From the NCBI GenBank assembly GCA_012839295.1, contig DUNO01000017.1, forward strand, positions 115,814-179,813: a stretch of DNA of 64,000 bases, in the 5' to 3' direction. The notes below the pieces were generated by a model. It had not been told where the DNA came from. It ran no database searches and was given only the letters and a program-made list of their open reading frames with translations. The DNA comes from Clostridiales bacterium (GTDB lineage Bacteria > Bacillota > Clostridia > Lachnospirales > Lachnospiraceae). Positions within the stretch are counted from its first letter, which is position 1. Each line of letters begins with the position of its first letter. Of this stretch, positions 17,619-25,885 are shown piece after piece. The translations under genes were made by a program, and so were the position numbers.

Positions 17619-19737
17619 TTATGTATGTCAGAAATACAGCCCTATACCCTTCAATGAAAAAGCTTTCCCCTTCCTGGATCTGCCTGGAGGATCCATCCAC
17701 CGGATTCCACAAGAAAACAGGCTGCTGCCCTTTTCTATACCAGGAGACCTCAACAGGATCGTCTGTATTGTTTACCAGGAAATAAATAATCTTATCCTCT
17801 TTTTCAAATCTAGCCTTCAATAGTCCTGTTAATCCTGTTTCTTTTCCAATAACCGAAAGCTCCAGCTCTTCTTCCCGGGCCTTAAGGCAACGCAGCACAT
17901 CCTCTGCAGAATGGGCCTTAAAATATTCATCCTCCCTGCATCTGGTATCCAGCAGCGACTCCTCACGGAAATCATAGAAAGCAAAGGGTATCTTCTCCCC
18001 TGTCCGATGCTTTGGAAGCTGATCCACAAACAGAACCTCTACTCCTGCACTCTGGAGCATTTTCAGACTTTCCAGCACCTCACTGCGGATAATATCCATG
18101 GCAGGAAGAATTACGGTTTTTACCACATTCCCGGAGATGGCAGGCATTCCATTTGCCATACTTTCCGCCGCAAGCTCCAGATCCTTTGCATCCGCAAAGA
18201 GGTAATCAAATCCATTTTCATAAATCAGCCTTGTCACGGCAGTCAGTGATTGGTCTGTCCCGGAAGAAGCTGCCGAAATAGCACTATGGCTTGGTTTAGT
18301 TTTCGCCTGCACATCCTCGATCGCATAATATACAAAAGTGTGGCAGGTTTCCCTGGTCTGGTCAAGCATATACCCAAGCCGTCCTACATATTCATTTAAC
18401 CGGTTTGCCTCCTCCTGCTTCAGATATCCTTTATAAGCCCCAAGCTGATCCGGTGCGTAGGAAGCGAAATCCGGTGCAAAATAAGAATTGATACAGCGGC
18501 AGCCCCCAAGATACAGCAGGTTGAGTATTCCACGGCTATAATCGATGGGTTTCTCATTAAAATGCTCCATATCAATAAATGGGCATAATTCTGTCATCAA
18601 ACCATTAGTGCCCTTCTTCCTTGCTGCCAGCTGTGCGAACTTCACTGTATTATAATTATAAATCTCAGGATAGGAAGCCAGCACGTCCACGCCGGGATAA
18701 TCTGCGGCCTTAAGGACTTTCAGATAATTGCCATAATAAACCACATGCGCCTGCAGGGATTCCTCTCCCAGATAATGACCGGAGAAGCTGCTACCATGGG
18801 CTCTGCACCATTTAGAAATCTGTTTCACATAAGCATTTGCAATTAGCTCTCCAATCAATTCGTAGAAGTGAATCCGCACCTGATACCCATTACTTCTTCC
18901 TTCAAAAATCAGGGGCAGATAAGGCATAATCGAATATCCATATTTCCCTTCAAAGACCTCCGGCAATCCATCCACCCAGGGTGCCAAGGCGTAAGGCCAC
19001 GTCTCATCCCCATGCATATATCCTACCTGAAGGCTGGGCTCATCGGTAAACACAGCCTCCGCATTCCGGTACGCATCGGGAATCTCCCTTGCAATAGGCT
19101 CATAGCATACCTCCAGGAAACGCTTCACCGCCTTATGGTCTAATATATTAATGTACCTGCTATGGGAGCAGACATTGTGCGTCAGATGGGAACCCTCATA
19201 GGCTGATTTCACACAGAATACAAACAGTACTTCGTTAGCAGCCAGGTCACAGGAGCAATGGGTTCTGGTGAATGGTACCGGCTCCATCCCATCAAACTGA
19301 ATGATACTTGAATTTAGCCGTGTACAGTCGATTGGATATTTGGCAGCCCAGATGATTTTATCCGACTCATCATCCAGATGAAACTCCGAACGCCTCGGTT
19401 CATAGGCAATCCTGCGGCACATATAAAAGCCTTTGGCCTCCAGCCCAGGATGATCCTTCAGTGTCTGGCCTCCTGCATATCCGGAGGGGTAACCTTTTTC
19501 ATCATAAATCCAGTAATCCAGATTCTTTTCCTTCAGCTCATCCAAAACCTTTGCAAATTTTATCAGGTTTTCTTTGTTCCCAGTATACCCATTCTCCGTC
19601 GGCGGATTTGTTGCTGTCCCTCCATATCCATATGCCTTCACCGCTTCCGCCAATAAACCGGCATCCTCTGGCCATGCATGCAGGATTGTTTTCATGCGGT
19701 ATTTTAATGCTGGGTTGTTAAATTCTTCTCTATTCAT
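17596..19737 (-). CDS. GH106-like glycosyl hydrolase (putative alpha-L-rhamnosidase)
   Basis: 713 residues without a signal peptide. Visible blocks are the start ALKYRMKTILHAWPEDAG, then LDYWIYDEKGYPSGYAGGQT, AVFTDEPSLQVGY with acidic residues in a barrel-loop position, and GHYLGEESLQAHVVYYGN. MTELCPFIDMEHFNEKP and a C-terminal beta domain ending FIEGYRAVFLTYINRKE follow. The fold and motif order recall GH106-type rhamnosidases, but the match is distant and the substrate is inferred from the GH78 neighbour. It starts 24 bases after the GH3 gene and is probably co-transcribed with it. Its 3' 170 bases are duplicated as a relic at 23947-24120. Confidence 0.7.
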   Translation of the reverse strand: MNREEFNNPALKYRMKTILHAWPEDAGLLAEAVKAYGYGGTATNPPTENGYTGNKENLIKFAKVLDELKEKNLDYWIYDEKGYPSGYAGGQTLKDHPGLEAKGFYMCRRIAYEPRRSEFHLDDESDKIIWAAKYPIDCTRLNSSIIQFDGMEPVPFTRTHCSCDLAANEVLFVFCVKSAYEGSHLTHNVCSHSRYINILDHKAVKRFLEVCYEPIAREIPDAYRNAEAVFTDEPSLQVGYMHGDETWPYALAPWVDGLPEVFEGKYGYSIMPYLPLIFEGRSNGYQVRIHFYELIGELIANAYVKQISKWCRAHGSSFSGHYLGEESLQAHVVYYGNYLKVLKAADYPGVDVLASYPEIYNYNTVKFAQLAARKKGTNGLMTELCPFIDMEHFNEKPIDYSRGILNLLYLGGCRCINSYFAPDFASYAPDQLGAYKGYLKQEEANRLNEYVGRLGYMLDQTRETCHTFVYYAIEDVQAKTKPSHSAISAASSGTDQSLTAVTRLIYENGFDYLFADAKDLELAAESMANGMPAISGNVVKTVILPAMDIIRSEVLESLKMLQSAGVEVLFVDQLPKHRTGEKIPFAFYDFREESLLDTRCREDEYFKAHSAEDVLRCLKAREEELELSVIGKETGLTGLLKARFEKEDKIIYFLVNNTDDPVEVSWYRKGQQPVFLWNPVDGSSRQIQEGESFFIEGYRAVFLTYINRKEIIA

Positions 19738-19761
19738 CTCATACCCTCTCTTTTCCTCTTT

Positions 19762-22155
19762 CTATGCCCAAAATGCCCGTGTCTTTCCTTCAATAAACTG
19801 GCTTTTTGTAATCTGCATTGTGTCCTTTAAACGAATATCTGCAGAGGATGCACCAATCATGACCTCGATTTCTCCCGCTTCAATCTTCCAGCGGTAATCC
19901 ACATCCAAAAATGCCAGCTGGCTCGCCCTTAAGCAGAAGCTTACCTCTTTTTCCTCTCCTGCTGCCAATGTAACACGCCGAAAGCCCGCAAGCTCTATAC
20001 ACGGTCTCACCATACTGGCATAGCAGTCCCTTATATAGAGCTGTACAACCTCAGTTCCTTCCATGGAACCGGTGTTTTTCAAGGAAAAGCTGATTTCCAC
20101 CTCGCCCTCCGGCTGCAGTTTCTTCGTGGAGAGCTTCATTTCGGAGTATGCAAAATCGGTATAGGACAACCCATGCCCAAAGAAATAGCGTGGCGTATGG
20201 GGCAAATCCACATAGTTGGCAAATCCGATGCTCTCTCCCTGATGCCATGCGGAACCATTTGGATGATTATAATAGACCGGAACCTGTCCCGCATGATATG
20301 CCACGGAAACCGGTAACTTTCCGCTTGGGCTCACCTTGCCTGTTAAAATATTTACAAGCGCCTCTGCGCCCATTTCCGATGGATTCCATGCCTCTACAAT
20401 CGCATTTAAATGCTGGTCTGCCACATCCGAGGAAATCGGCCTGCCGTTAAAATGCACGCCAATGAGCGGAACGCCAGTTCCTGCTGCCTGCAATAGAAAC
20501 CCATCCTGACACTCCGGCAAATTAATATTTGTGGCATCCACACCTTCTCCCATGGATGCGACAGAACAGGATCCATGCTTGCCACCAAGGGTCATGATGC
20601 AGAGGTCTGCTCCTTTTAATGCTTCCAAAGCCTCTGCAAAATGCGAAGTATCATTTCCGGCAACGGGATAGCCATAGGCATAGATGACCTCCGTATCTGC
20701 CAGGCGCTCCTTAAGCTCAGCATAAAGGCTTTTACACCCTGGCTTGATCTGACGGAGCAGGGCATCAAATTCCTCCGTCTCATCGGATTGTATCTTTGTT
20801 CCCGGTATATAGGGAACTTCCTTTGTCTCATTATTTGCCTTCTCTCCGATCCCGGCAAGGGAATTTGCCACAGCCTTAACAGCCTCCGCCATGCTAAGAT
20901 GGGTATATCCCCCAAAAAAGCTGCGTGGATTATTTGCATGCGGCCCAATTACCACAACCTTTTTCAGATTTTTCTTCATTGGAAGGACACCGTCATTTTT
21001 CAGCAAAATAACGGATTCCTCCGCTGACCTCAGGCTGATCTCCTTATCCTTTTCCTGATAAAATTCCTGCTTTAATCCCTCTCCTGCAAGTGCATATGGC
21101 CGTTCAAACAATCCCATGCGGAATTTCGCCTCCAGGATACGGAGCACCGCCGTATCCAGTACCTCCATGGGAAGCTTCCCTTCACGGAACCATTCCATCA
21201 ATTCCCCGTTATAGCACTCTTTATTCGGAAGCTCCATATCCATTCCGGCTTCCATCGCCCGGTATCCCGTCTCAGCCAGGCTTTCATACATCCTCTGGAC
21301 CTTGTGGACATTGGCAACACCGCTATAATCGGAAGCAACCACCCCGTCAAACCCCATCGTATCCCTCAACAAATCAGTTAACAGCCTTTTAGAAACAGAT
21401 GCCGCTTCCCCATCGATGGTACAATAGCAGGGCATTACACCGCGTAAATTGGCTTTTGTAATGGCCGCCTGAAATGGCTTCCCATAGATTTCCGTTAAGA
21501 GGCGTGCAGGCGTATTGCTGGTTGCTCCATGGATACCTGCCTCGGAATTATGAAAGCCAAGAAAATGCTTTGCCACTGCCTCGGAATGTACACCCTTTGT
21601 CTCCCCCTCCTGTATACCGCTGGTGTAAGCAGCCCCCATTGCCGCTGCAAGGGTCGGATCCTCTCCATAGGTCTCTCCCTGCCTTCCCAACCGGGAATCC
21701 CTGTTAATATCAAGCACCGGTGCGAAGGTATGTGTAAAACCAAGTGCCCGTTCCTGCCTTCCAACAATATCTCCGATTTGCTTCTCTAGTTCCGGATCAA
21801 AGGAGGATGCACGGCCAATACCGGAGGGGAAGCTTGTAGCACCCTGAATAAATGCACCACAAAGTCCCTCCATATGAAAGATTGCCGGGATATGGTGCTC
21901 ACTGCCCTCCATAATATACCTCTGCAATGCCTGCTGTGCCTCTGATATCTGCTCCAGGTCAGTCATCATACGAACCTCTAATGTGCTGACGGAACCGATA
22001 CCATGCCTGCAGGCTTCCTTTATCTTTCCTTCCAGCTTTGCAGGCATAAAAAGCCCTACCGTCTGTGCCATTTTTTCTTCCAGGCTCATTTTTGATAGTA
22101 AATCCTTTGCACGTTCCTTTGCGGAACAAGTGCTATCTAAGTATTTTTCACTCAT
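19762..22155 (-). CDS. GH3 beta-glycosidase (beta-glucosidase/beta-xylosidase type)
   Basis: 797 residues, no signal peptide. The three-domain GH3 layout is complete. The (beta/alpha)8 domain has the KHF substrate motif (AVAKHFLGFH, residues 196-198) and GVVASDYSGV with the nucleophile Asp276. The alpha/beta sandwich domain starts around 380 with VVVIGPHANNPRSFFGG. A fibronectin-III-like C-terminal domain shows YRWKIEAGEIEVMIGASS. It hydrolyses non-reducing beta-linked sugars, and glucose, xylose or arabinose cannot be told apart here. First gene of the set GH3, GH106-like, GH43. The 466-base region upstream should hold the promoter. Confidence 0.93.
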   Translation of the reverse strand: MSEKYLDSTCSAKERAKDLLSKMSLEEKMAQTVGLFMPAKLEGKIKEACRHGIGSVSTLEVRMMTDLEQISEAQQALQRYIMEGSEHHIPAIFHMEGLCGAFIQGATSFPSGIGRASSFDPELEKQIGDIVGRQERALGFTHTFAPVLDINRDSRLGRQGETYGEDPTLAAAMGAAYTSGIQEGETKGVHSEAVAKHFLGFHNSEAGIHGATSNTPARLLTEIYGKPFQAAITKANLRGVMPCYCTIDGEAASVSKRLLTDLLRDTMGFDGVVASDYSGVANVHKVQRMYESLAETGYRAMEAGMDMELPNKECYNGELMEWFREGKLPMEVLDTAVLRILEAKFRMGLFERPYALAGEGLKQEFYQEKDKEISLRSAEESVILLKNDGVLPMKKNLKKVVVIGPHANNPRSFFGGYTHLSMAEAVKAVANSLAGIGEKANNETKEVPYIPGTKIQSDETEEFDALLRQIKPGCKSLYAELKERLADTEVIYAYGYPVAGNDTSHFAEALEALKGADLCIMTLGGKHGSCSVASMGEGVDATNINLPECQDGFLLQAAGTGVPLIGVHFNGRPISSDVADQHLNAIVEAWNPSEMGAEALVNILTGKVSPSGKLPVSVAYHAGQVPVYYNHPNGSAWHQGESIGFANYVDLPHTPRYFFGHGLSYTDFAYSEMKLSTKKLQPEGEVEISFSLKNTGSMEGTEVVQLYIRDCYASMVRPCIELAGFRRVTLAAGEEKEVSFCLRASQLAFLDVDYRWKIEAGEIEVMIGASSADIRLKDTMQITKSQFIEGKTRAFWA

Positions 22156-22391
22156 TGCTTATATCCTCTTTTCTTTTTTATTCATTCACAAACTCACTTG
22201 TTTACCTCAAAGTAATTTCTTTAAATCATTTTTAACTCCTGTGCCAAATTTCTACGCTATTCCTCCTGAAATGTGGTTTTATTTTTTTTGATACGAAATA
22301 TCGGTTCATTTTCTTTCCCTCAAAATTATAGATGCAAATATATGCTCCTTTCCACAGCCCCCCTTACACTATACTGCCACAGATCCATTTT

Positions 22392-22435
22392 GCAGTATTT
22401 CATTTTATTTTGTTATGTTATAATTTCTTTTGTAT
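22392..22435. repeat. Copy B of the 44-49-bp dispersed repeat
   Basis: Partner of 17570-17618. Here it is not in a gene. In the frame matching copy A the minus strand reads TKEIIT then stop, like the C-terminal RKEIIA of the GH106-like protein, so it may be the last trace of another related gene. Confidence 0.7.
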
Positions 22436-22571
22436 CTATGCAGTTCCTCCCGGAAATCCATTACAGATTTAATCCTTGCGCCGTATTTATCCATATTTCA
22501 TTATGTAGCCTGATTGCAACAAACACCATAATCAAATCAAACTATTACTTATCAAAAATGAACTTAAAATA

Positions 22572-22604
22572 AAGAACGCCCACCATATCATGATAGACGT
22601 CCTT
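22572..22604 (-). terminator. Rho-independent terminator of the ATPase gene
   Basis: On the minus strand AAGGACGTC and GGGCGTTCTT pair (with one or two wobbles) around a 14-base loop, followed by TTATTTT, 18 bases after the stop at 22622. Confidence 0.55.
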
Positions 22605-22621
22605 ATATCGACCATCTTATA

Positions 22622-23830
22622 TTAAAACTCTTGACTCAGCAGAAAATCCGATATGTGCATCGTCTTGATGCCCTCATAATTTCCCCCTGCAAATTCATCT
22701 GTCCGCAGCACATACTTCGGATAATTATCGTGAATTTCCAAGAGCCGTTCGTATTCACGCTTCTCTGTTTCTGGCGTTTTGATTTCCTGGGTAACCTGAA
22801 CATACAGCTTGTCATTCTGTCTCGTAGCGATGAAGTCAATTTCACCATCCGGTATTTTTCCTATATCCACGCTGTAGCCTCTTCGGCAAAGCTCAAGATA
22901 TACTACATTTTCAAGCATAGCAGCAACGGTATTCGAGTTGTAGCCCAGGACGCTGTAACGCAAAGCTGTATCGGCAGCATAAAATTTTTCCTGGGTCTTC
23001 AGCAGCTGCTTGCCCTGCACATCATAACGGGAGCATCGGTGCAGGAGATATGCTTTTTCCAGCTTCTCCAAATAATTATATACCGTCTCATTATCCAAGG
23101 CTCTATGCTCGGATTTCAGATAATCCGAAATAGCCTTGGCTGAGAAGGTATTCCCGATATTGCTAAGGACGAACTTCACCACACGCTCTAATTGGTCAAT
23201 CTTGCGCACCTGATTGCGCTTTACAATGTCAGAAAATATGGTTGAATTGTAAATGTCCCGGACAATTGTATACACCTCGTCAAAGGAATACTTCTGCAAA
23301 TGCGTAGCAGGAAAGCCGCCAAGCTGGATATAATTTGCCAGCTCAGCCTTCGGATCGCCTACCGTATCGTAACTTTCCTTAAAAGTCAGGTACTCCGCAA
23401 AGGAAAGGGTGTAAATCCGAAAGGAGATATATCTGCCCGTTAAATAGGTGGAGATTTCCGATGACATCATCCTGGAATTTGAACCTGTCACATAAATATC
23501 TACATCATAATCAGAAGCCAATGAATTTACAGCCTTCTCCCAATTGAGAACCTCCTGCACCTCATCAAGAAACAGATAGGTCTTTCCATTCGGGGATAAC
23601 CCACCCTTAAGCTCTGTAAACATTTGTTTCGCAGTCATGTCCCCGTATTCCATGGAATCAAAACGATAACTGATAATCCGATCGTCTGTGACACCCTTCT
23701 TCTTTAGTTCCTGGGTGATCATCTTCAAAATGGTAGACTTGCCGCAACGGCGGACTCCTGTGAGGATTTTTACAAAGGGAGTATCCGCATATGCCATTAT
23801 TTTATCAACATACATCGGTCTGTAAATCAT
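22622..23830 (-). CDS. AAA-family ATPase with DUF4143 domain
   Basis: 402 residues from the ATG at 23830, which has GGAGGTGGCC 7 bases upstream; a further upstream in-frame ATG (23851) lacks a site. Walker A is LTGVRRCGKST (residues 24-34) and Walker B is YLFLDEVQEV. YVTGSNSRMMSSEI is the sensor-type motif of AAA_14 proteins. The C-terminal DUF4143 part ends with GEIDFIATR...YVQVT, a PD-(D/E)xK-nuclease-like core. This widespread family has no settled role; regulator or toxin-antitoxin-like roles have been proposed. It is monocistronic, bracketed by terminators and unrelated to the sugar genes around it, so it looks like an insertion into the GH106 region. Confidence 0.85.
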   Translation of the reverse strand: MIYRPMYVDKIMAYADTPFVKILTGVRRCGKSTILKMITQELKKKGVTDDRIISYRFDSMEYGDMTAKQMFTELKGGLSPNGKTYLFLDEVQEVLNWEKAVNSLASDYDVDIYVTGSNSRMMSSEISTYLTGRYISFRIYTLSFAEYLTFKESYDTVGDPKAELANYIQLGGFPATHLQKYSFDEVYTIVRDIYNSTIFSDIVKRNQVRKIDQLERVVKFVLSNIGNTFSAKAISDYLKSEHRALDNETVYNYLEKLEKAYLLHRCSRYDVQGKQLLKTQEKFYAADTALRYSVLGYNSNTVAAMLENVVYLELCRRGYSVDIGKIPDGEIDFIATRQNDKLYVQVTQEIKTPETEKREYERLLEIHDNYPKYVLRTDEFAGGNYEGIKTMHISDFLLSQEF

Positions 23831-23872
23831 AAAGGCCACCTCCATTCCCATTCAGCTTACCGCAGATCATTC

Positions 23873-23923
23873 AAAAAATCAAGATGTCCTGCGATTATAT
23901 CCGCAAAACATCTTGATTTTTTT
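23873..23923. terminator. Bidirectional terminator beside the ATPase gene
   Basis: AAAAAATCAAGATGT (23873-23887) and ACATCTTGATTTTTT (23908-23922) form a perfect 15-bp stem with A and T tracts on both sides. It lies 24 bases after the stop of the GH106-like relic and isolates the ATPase gene from the operon upstream. Confidence 0.8.
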
Positions 23924-23946
23924 CGACGGGTTATAACATATACTTC

Positions 23947-24120
23947 CTATTTTTTACTCCGCATCAGAAATACAGCCCTATACCCTTCGATGAAAAAGCT
24001 TTCCCCTTCCTGTATCTGCTTGGAGGATCCATCCTCCGGATTCCACAGGAAAATAATCCGCTGCTCTCCCATATGCCAGGAAACCTCCGCAGGATCCTCT
24101 GTATTGTTTACCAGGCTTAT
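23947..24120 (-). pseudogene. 3' remnant of a GH106-like gene
   Basis: On the minus strand a frame without a start reads LVNNTEDPAEVSWHMGEQ, then FLWNPEDGSSKQIQEGES and FFIEGYRAVFLMRSKK before a TAG at 23949-23947. The same stretch of the intact GH106-like protein reads LVNNTDDPVEVSWYRKGQ, FLWNPVDGSSRQIQEGES and FFIEGYRAVFLTYINRKE. DNA identity is high as well. Similarity ends abruptly near 24120. Bases 24121-24268 carry no recognisable gene, only a minus-strand frame with NLSDWRYEGVIYRREQDP that I could not place. Confidence 0.8.
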
Positions 24121-24268
24121 CCTAAGACAGATTCCTTAAAATCAATTGCCCCTTCTCCTCCATGCCGAAAGAACGGTATTATCTGCATTCCTCGGATCCT
24201 GTTCCCTCCGGTAAATGACGCCTTCATACCTCCAGTCAGACAAATTTAAATGGAGCCTGATGAAAAGC

Positions 24269-25846
24269 TCATAGATTTTGGTGTGTCTGAATTCGGTATT
24301 CCTTCGGGGTCGTATGAAAATGCTTTCGAAAGCACTGGATAAAATGGGAGGTGTCGTTAAATCCCACATGTTCGGCAATCTCATTGATATTTAGAGTGCT
24401 GTTTTCCAGCAGATCCATCGCTTTTTCCATCCGAAAAGCAACAAGGTATTGTGAAAAGGTATGCCCTGTGGTAACTTTGAACAAACGGCTCAGGTAGGAC
24501 GTGTTCATGAAAAGCTGCTGATTGGCCAATTCCTGCAGGGAAATGGGATCCTGATAGTTGCTTTTGACATATTCCTTGATCCGGGAAACAATGCCCCCTG
24601 TCTTTTGGGCCAGAGAGGAGCGCCCCGCACACATATTTTCCAGGACATCGTCAATAAACGCTTCCATTTCATAGATGGTATAAAACCGGTATAGGTCGTT
24701 ATAACGTGTAAAAATTGACATCTCGGCTTTCGCATTGATATCATCGCCGATAGATACCTGGTTAATTTCGTTAATAATGCTCAGAATCCCTACGATACCG
24801 TTGTAAAGCGGCCTCACGTCCTGCTGCTGCAGCAGCCTTTTGTCAGAGAAAAAGGAATGTATAATCCTTTTAGCCTTATCTGCATCCCATTTTAAAAGAG
24901 CCTGTTTGATTCCCAGCCTTTGGCCTTCCGTCAGTAAGTCCACCGACAGCGTGCTGCCGACGGGGAAAACGTAATAGATAGCATTCCATCCCTTCAGCAG
25001 CCTGAAATTAATGGCGCTGATTGCCGCCTTATAAGCGGTATAGAGCTGCTGAAACCCTGTGGAAATTTCGCTGACGCCAGCCGAGGCCTGTATCGTTCCA
25101 AGACGGCGAATGCGCGAGAAGAGCTCCTCCATCAATCCGCTAACCCTTTTATCCGAAAGCTCCTCCCTTGTACCAAAGAGGGTCAGCACCCACTCACGGT
25201 TTACGGAAAAGTAGAAAAGCGCCAACTGTAAAGGAGAAACGGCCTGCTGCCGCAAAAGGGACTGCATAATCTCCTGCTTTTTCTCGTCATGGCTGTCTAT
25301 CTGGAGAACTACCACCCTAAAATTCTGCCATGCGCTCTCCCTTGGGGCAAAACCGGCCAAACGCTCATTCAGCTTCCGGTTACGCAAAATATCCTGAAGG
25401 GAAAGCTGCTCCATAGAAAACTCGAGCAACTTCTGCTCCACCTGTCGCGTACGATTCGTAGCCAATTCCTCCTGATATTGGATAACATGCACCACCGCGT
25501 CCAATAGCTTTTGCTGATCCAGCGGCTTCGTCAAATACTGCTCCACCCGGTACTGGATTGCCTGCTGCGCATAAGCGAACTCGGCATATCCCGATATCAG
25601 GATCACCTGAGTGTCCCATCCTCTCTCCCTGATCAGCCTGGCAACCTGCAAGCCGTCCATATCCAGCATACGGATATCGGTAATCAGGATATCCGCACTG
25701 CCTTCAGTTTCTTCCAGATATGTGATAACAGCTTCCCCAGAGTCAAATTCGCCCATGATTTCCAATTCGATATCGGAATGCTGAAGGATGTTAATGATAG
25801 CCTTTCTGGCTAACAGCTCATCGTCAGCTACAAGAATCTTAATCAT
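24269..25846 (-). CDS. YesN-type response regulator, REC plus AraC DNA-binding domain
   Basis: 525 residues. The REC domain (about 1-120) has the acidic pair in LVADDE, phospho-acceptor Asp57 in ILITDIRM and the conserved lysine in YLTKPL. A long central region (about 140-400) follows, then an AraC-type double HTH with SLQELANQQLFMNTSYLSR and TTPKEYRIQT at the end. Partner of the histidine kinase encoded 39 bases upstream. Together they probably sense an extracellular oligosaccharide or the loaded binding protein and activate the ABC importer operon at 27849-31020. It closes the 15-kb run that starts at 39301. Confidence 0.92.
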   Translation of the reverse strand: MIKILVADDELLARKAIINILQHSDIELEIMGEFDSGEAVITYLEETEGSADILITDIRMLDMDGLQVARLIRERGWDTQVILISGYAEFAYAQQAIQYRVEQYLTKPLDQQKLLDAVVHVIQYQEELATNRTRQVEQKLLEFSMEQLSLQDILRNRKLNERLAGFAPRESAWQNFRVVVLQIDSHDEKKQEIMQSLLRQQAVSPLQLALFYFSVNREWVLTLFGTREELSDKRVSGLMEELFSRIRRLGTIQASAGVSEISTGFQQLYTAYKAAISAINFRLLKGWNAIYYVFPVGSTLSVDLLTEGQRLGIKQALLKWDADKAKRIIHSFFSDKRLLQQQDVRPLYNGIVGILSIINEINQVSIGDDINAKAEMSIFTRYNDLYRFYTIYEMEAFIDDVLENMCAGRSSLAQKTGGIVSRIKEYVKSNYQDPISLQELANQQLFMNTSYLSRLFKVTTGHTFSQYLVAFRMEKAMDLLENSTLNINEIAEHVGFNDTSHFIQCFRKHFHTTPKEYRIQTHQNL

Positions 25847-25885
25847 TCCAGTGTCTCCCTTCCTTTCCGATGGCCTTCCTATACC

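Larger units (their letters stand above)
22156..22621. other. AT-rich non-coding region upstream of GH3
   Basis: 466 bases without a supportable gene. It contains copy B of a dispersed repeat (22392-22435) and, at 22572-22604, the terminator of the ATPase gene. A 29-codon minus-strand frame (22494-22405) lacks a ribosome site. No clear promoter for GH3 was found. Confidence 0.6.

Noticed and set aside
22405..22494. Minus-strand 29-codon frame starting MDKYGARIKSVMDFREELHR
   Set aside because: No ribosome site, and its 3' part is the dispersed repeat; not enough to call a gene.
24142..24384. Minus-strand frame of 80 codons at the end of the response regulator
   Set aside because: Most of it overlaps the regulator gene in another frame; the unique part (24142-24268) has no ribosome site or known family.
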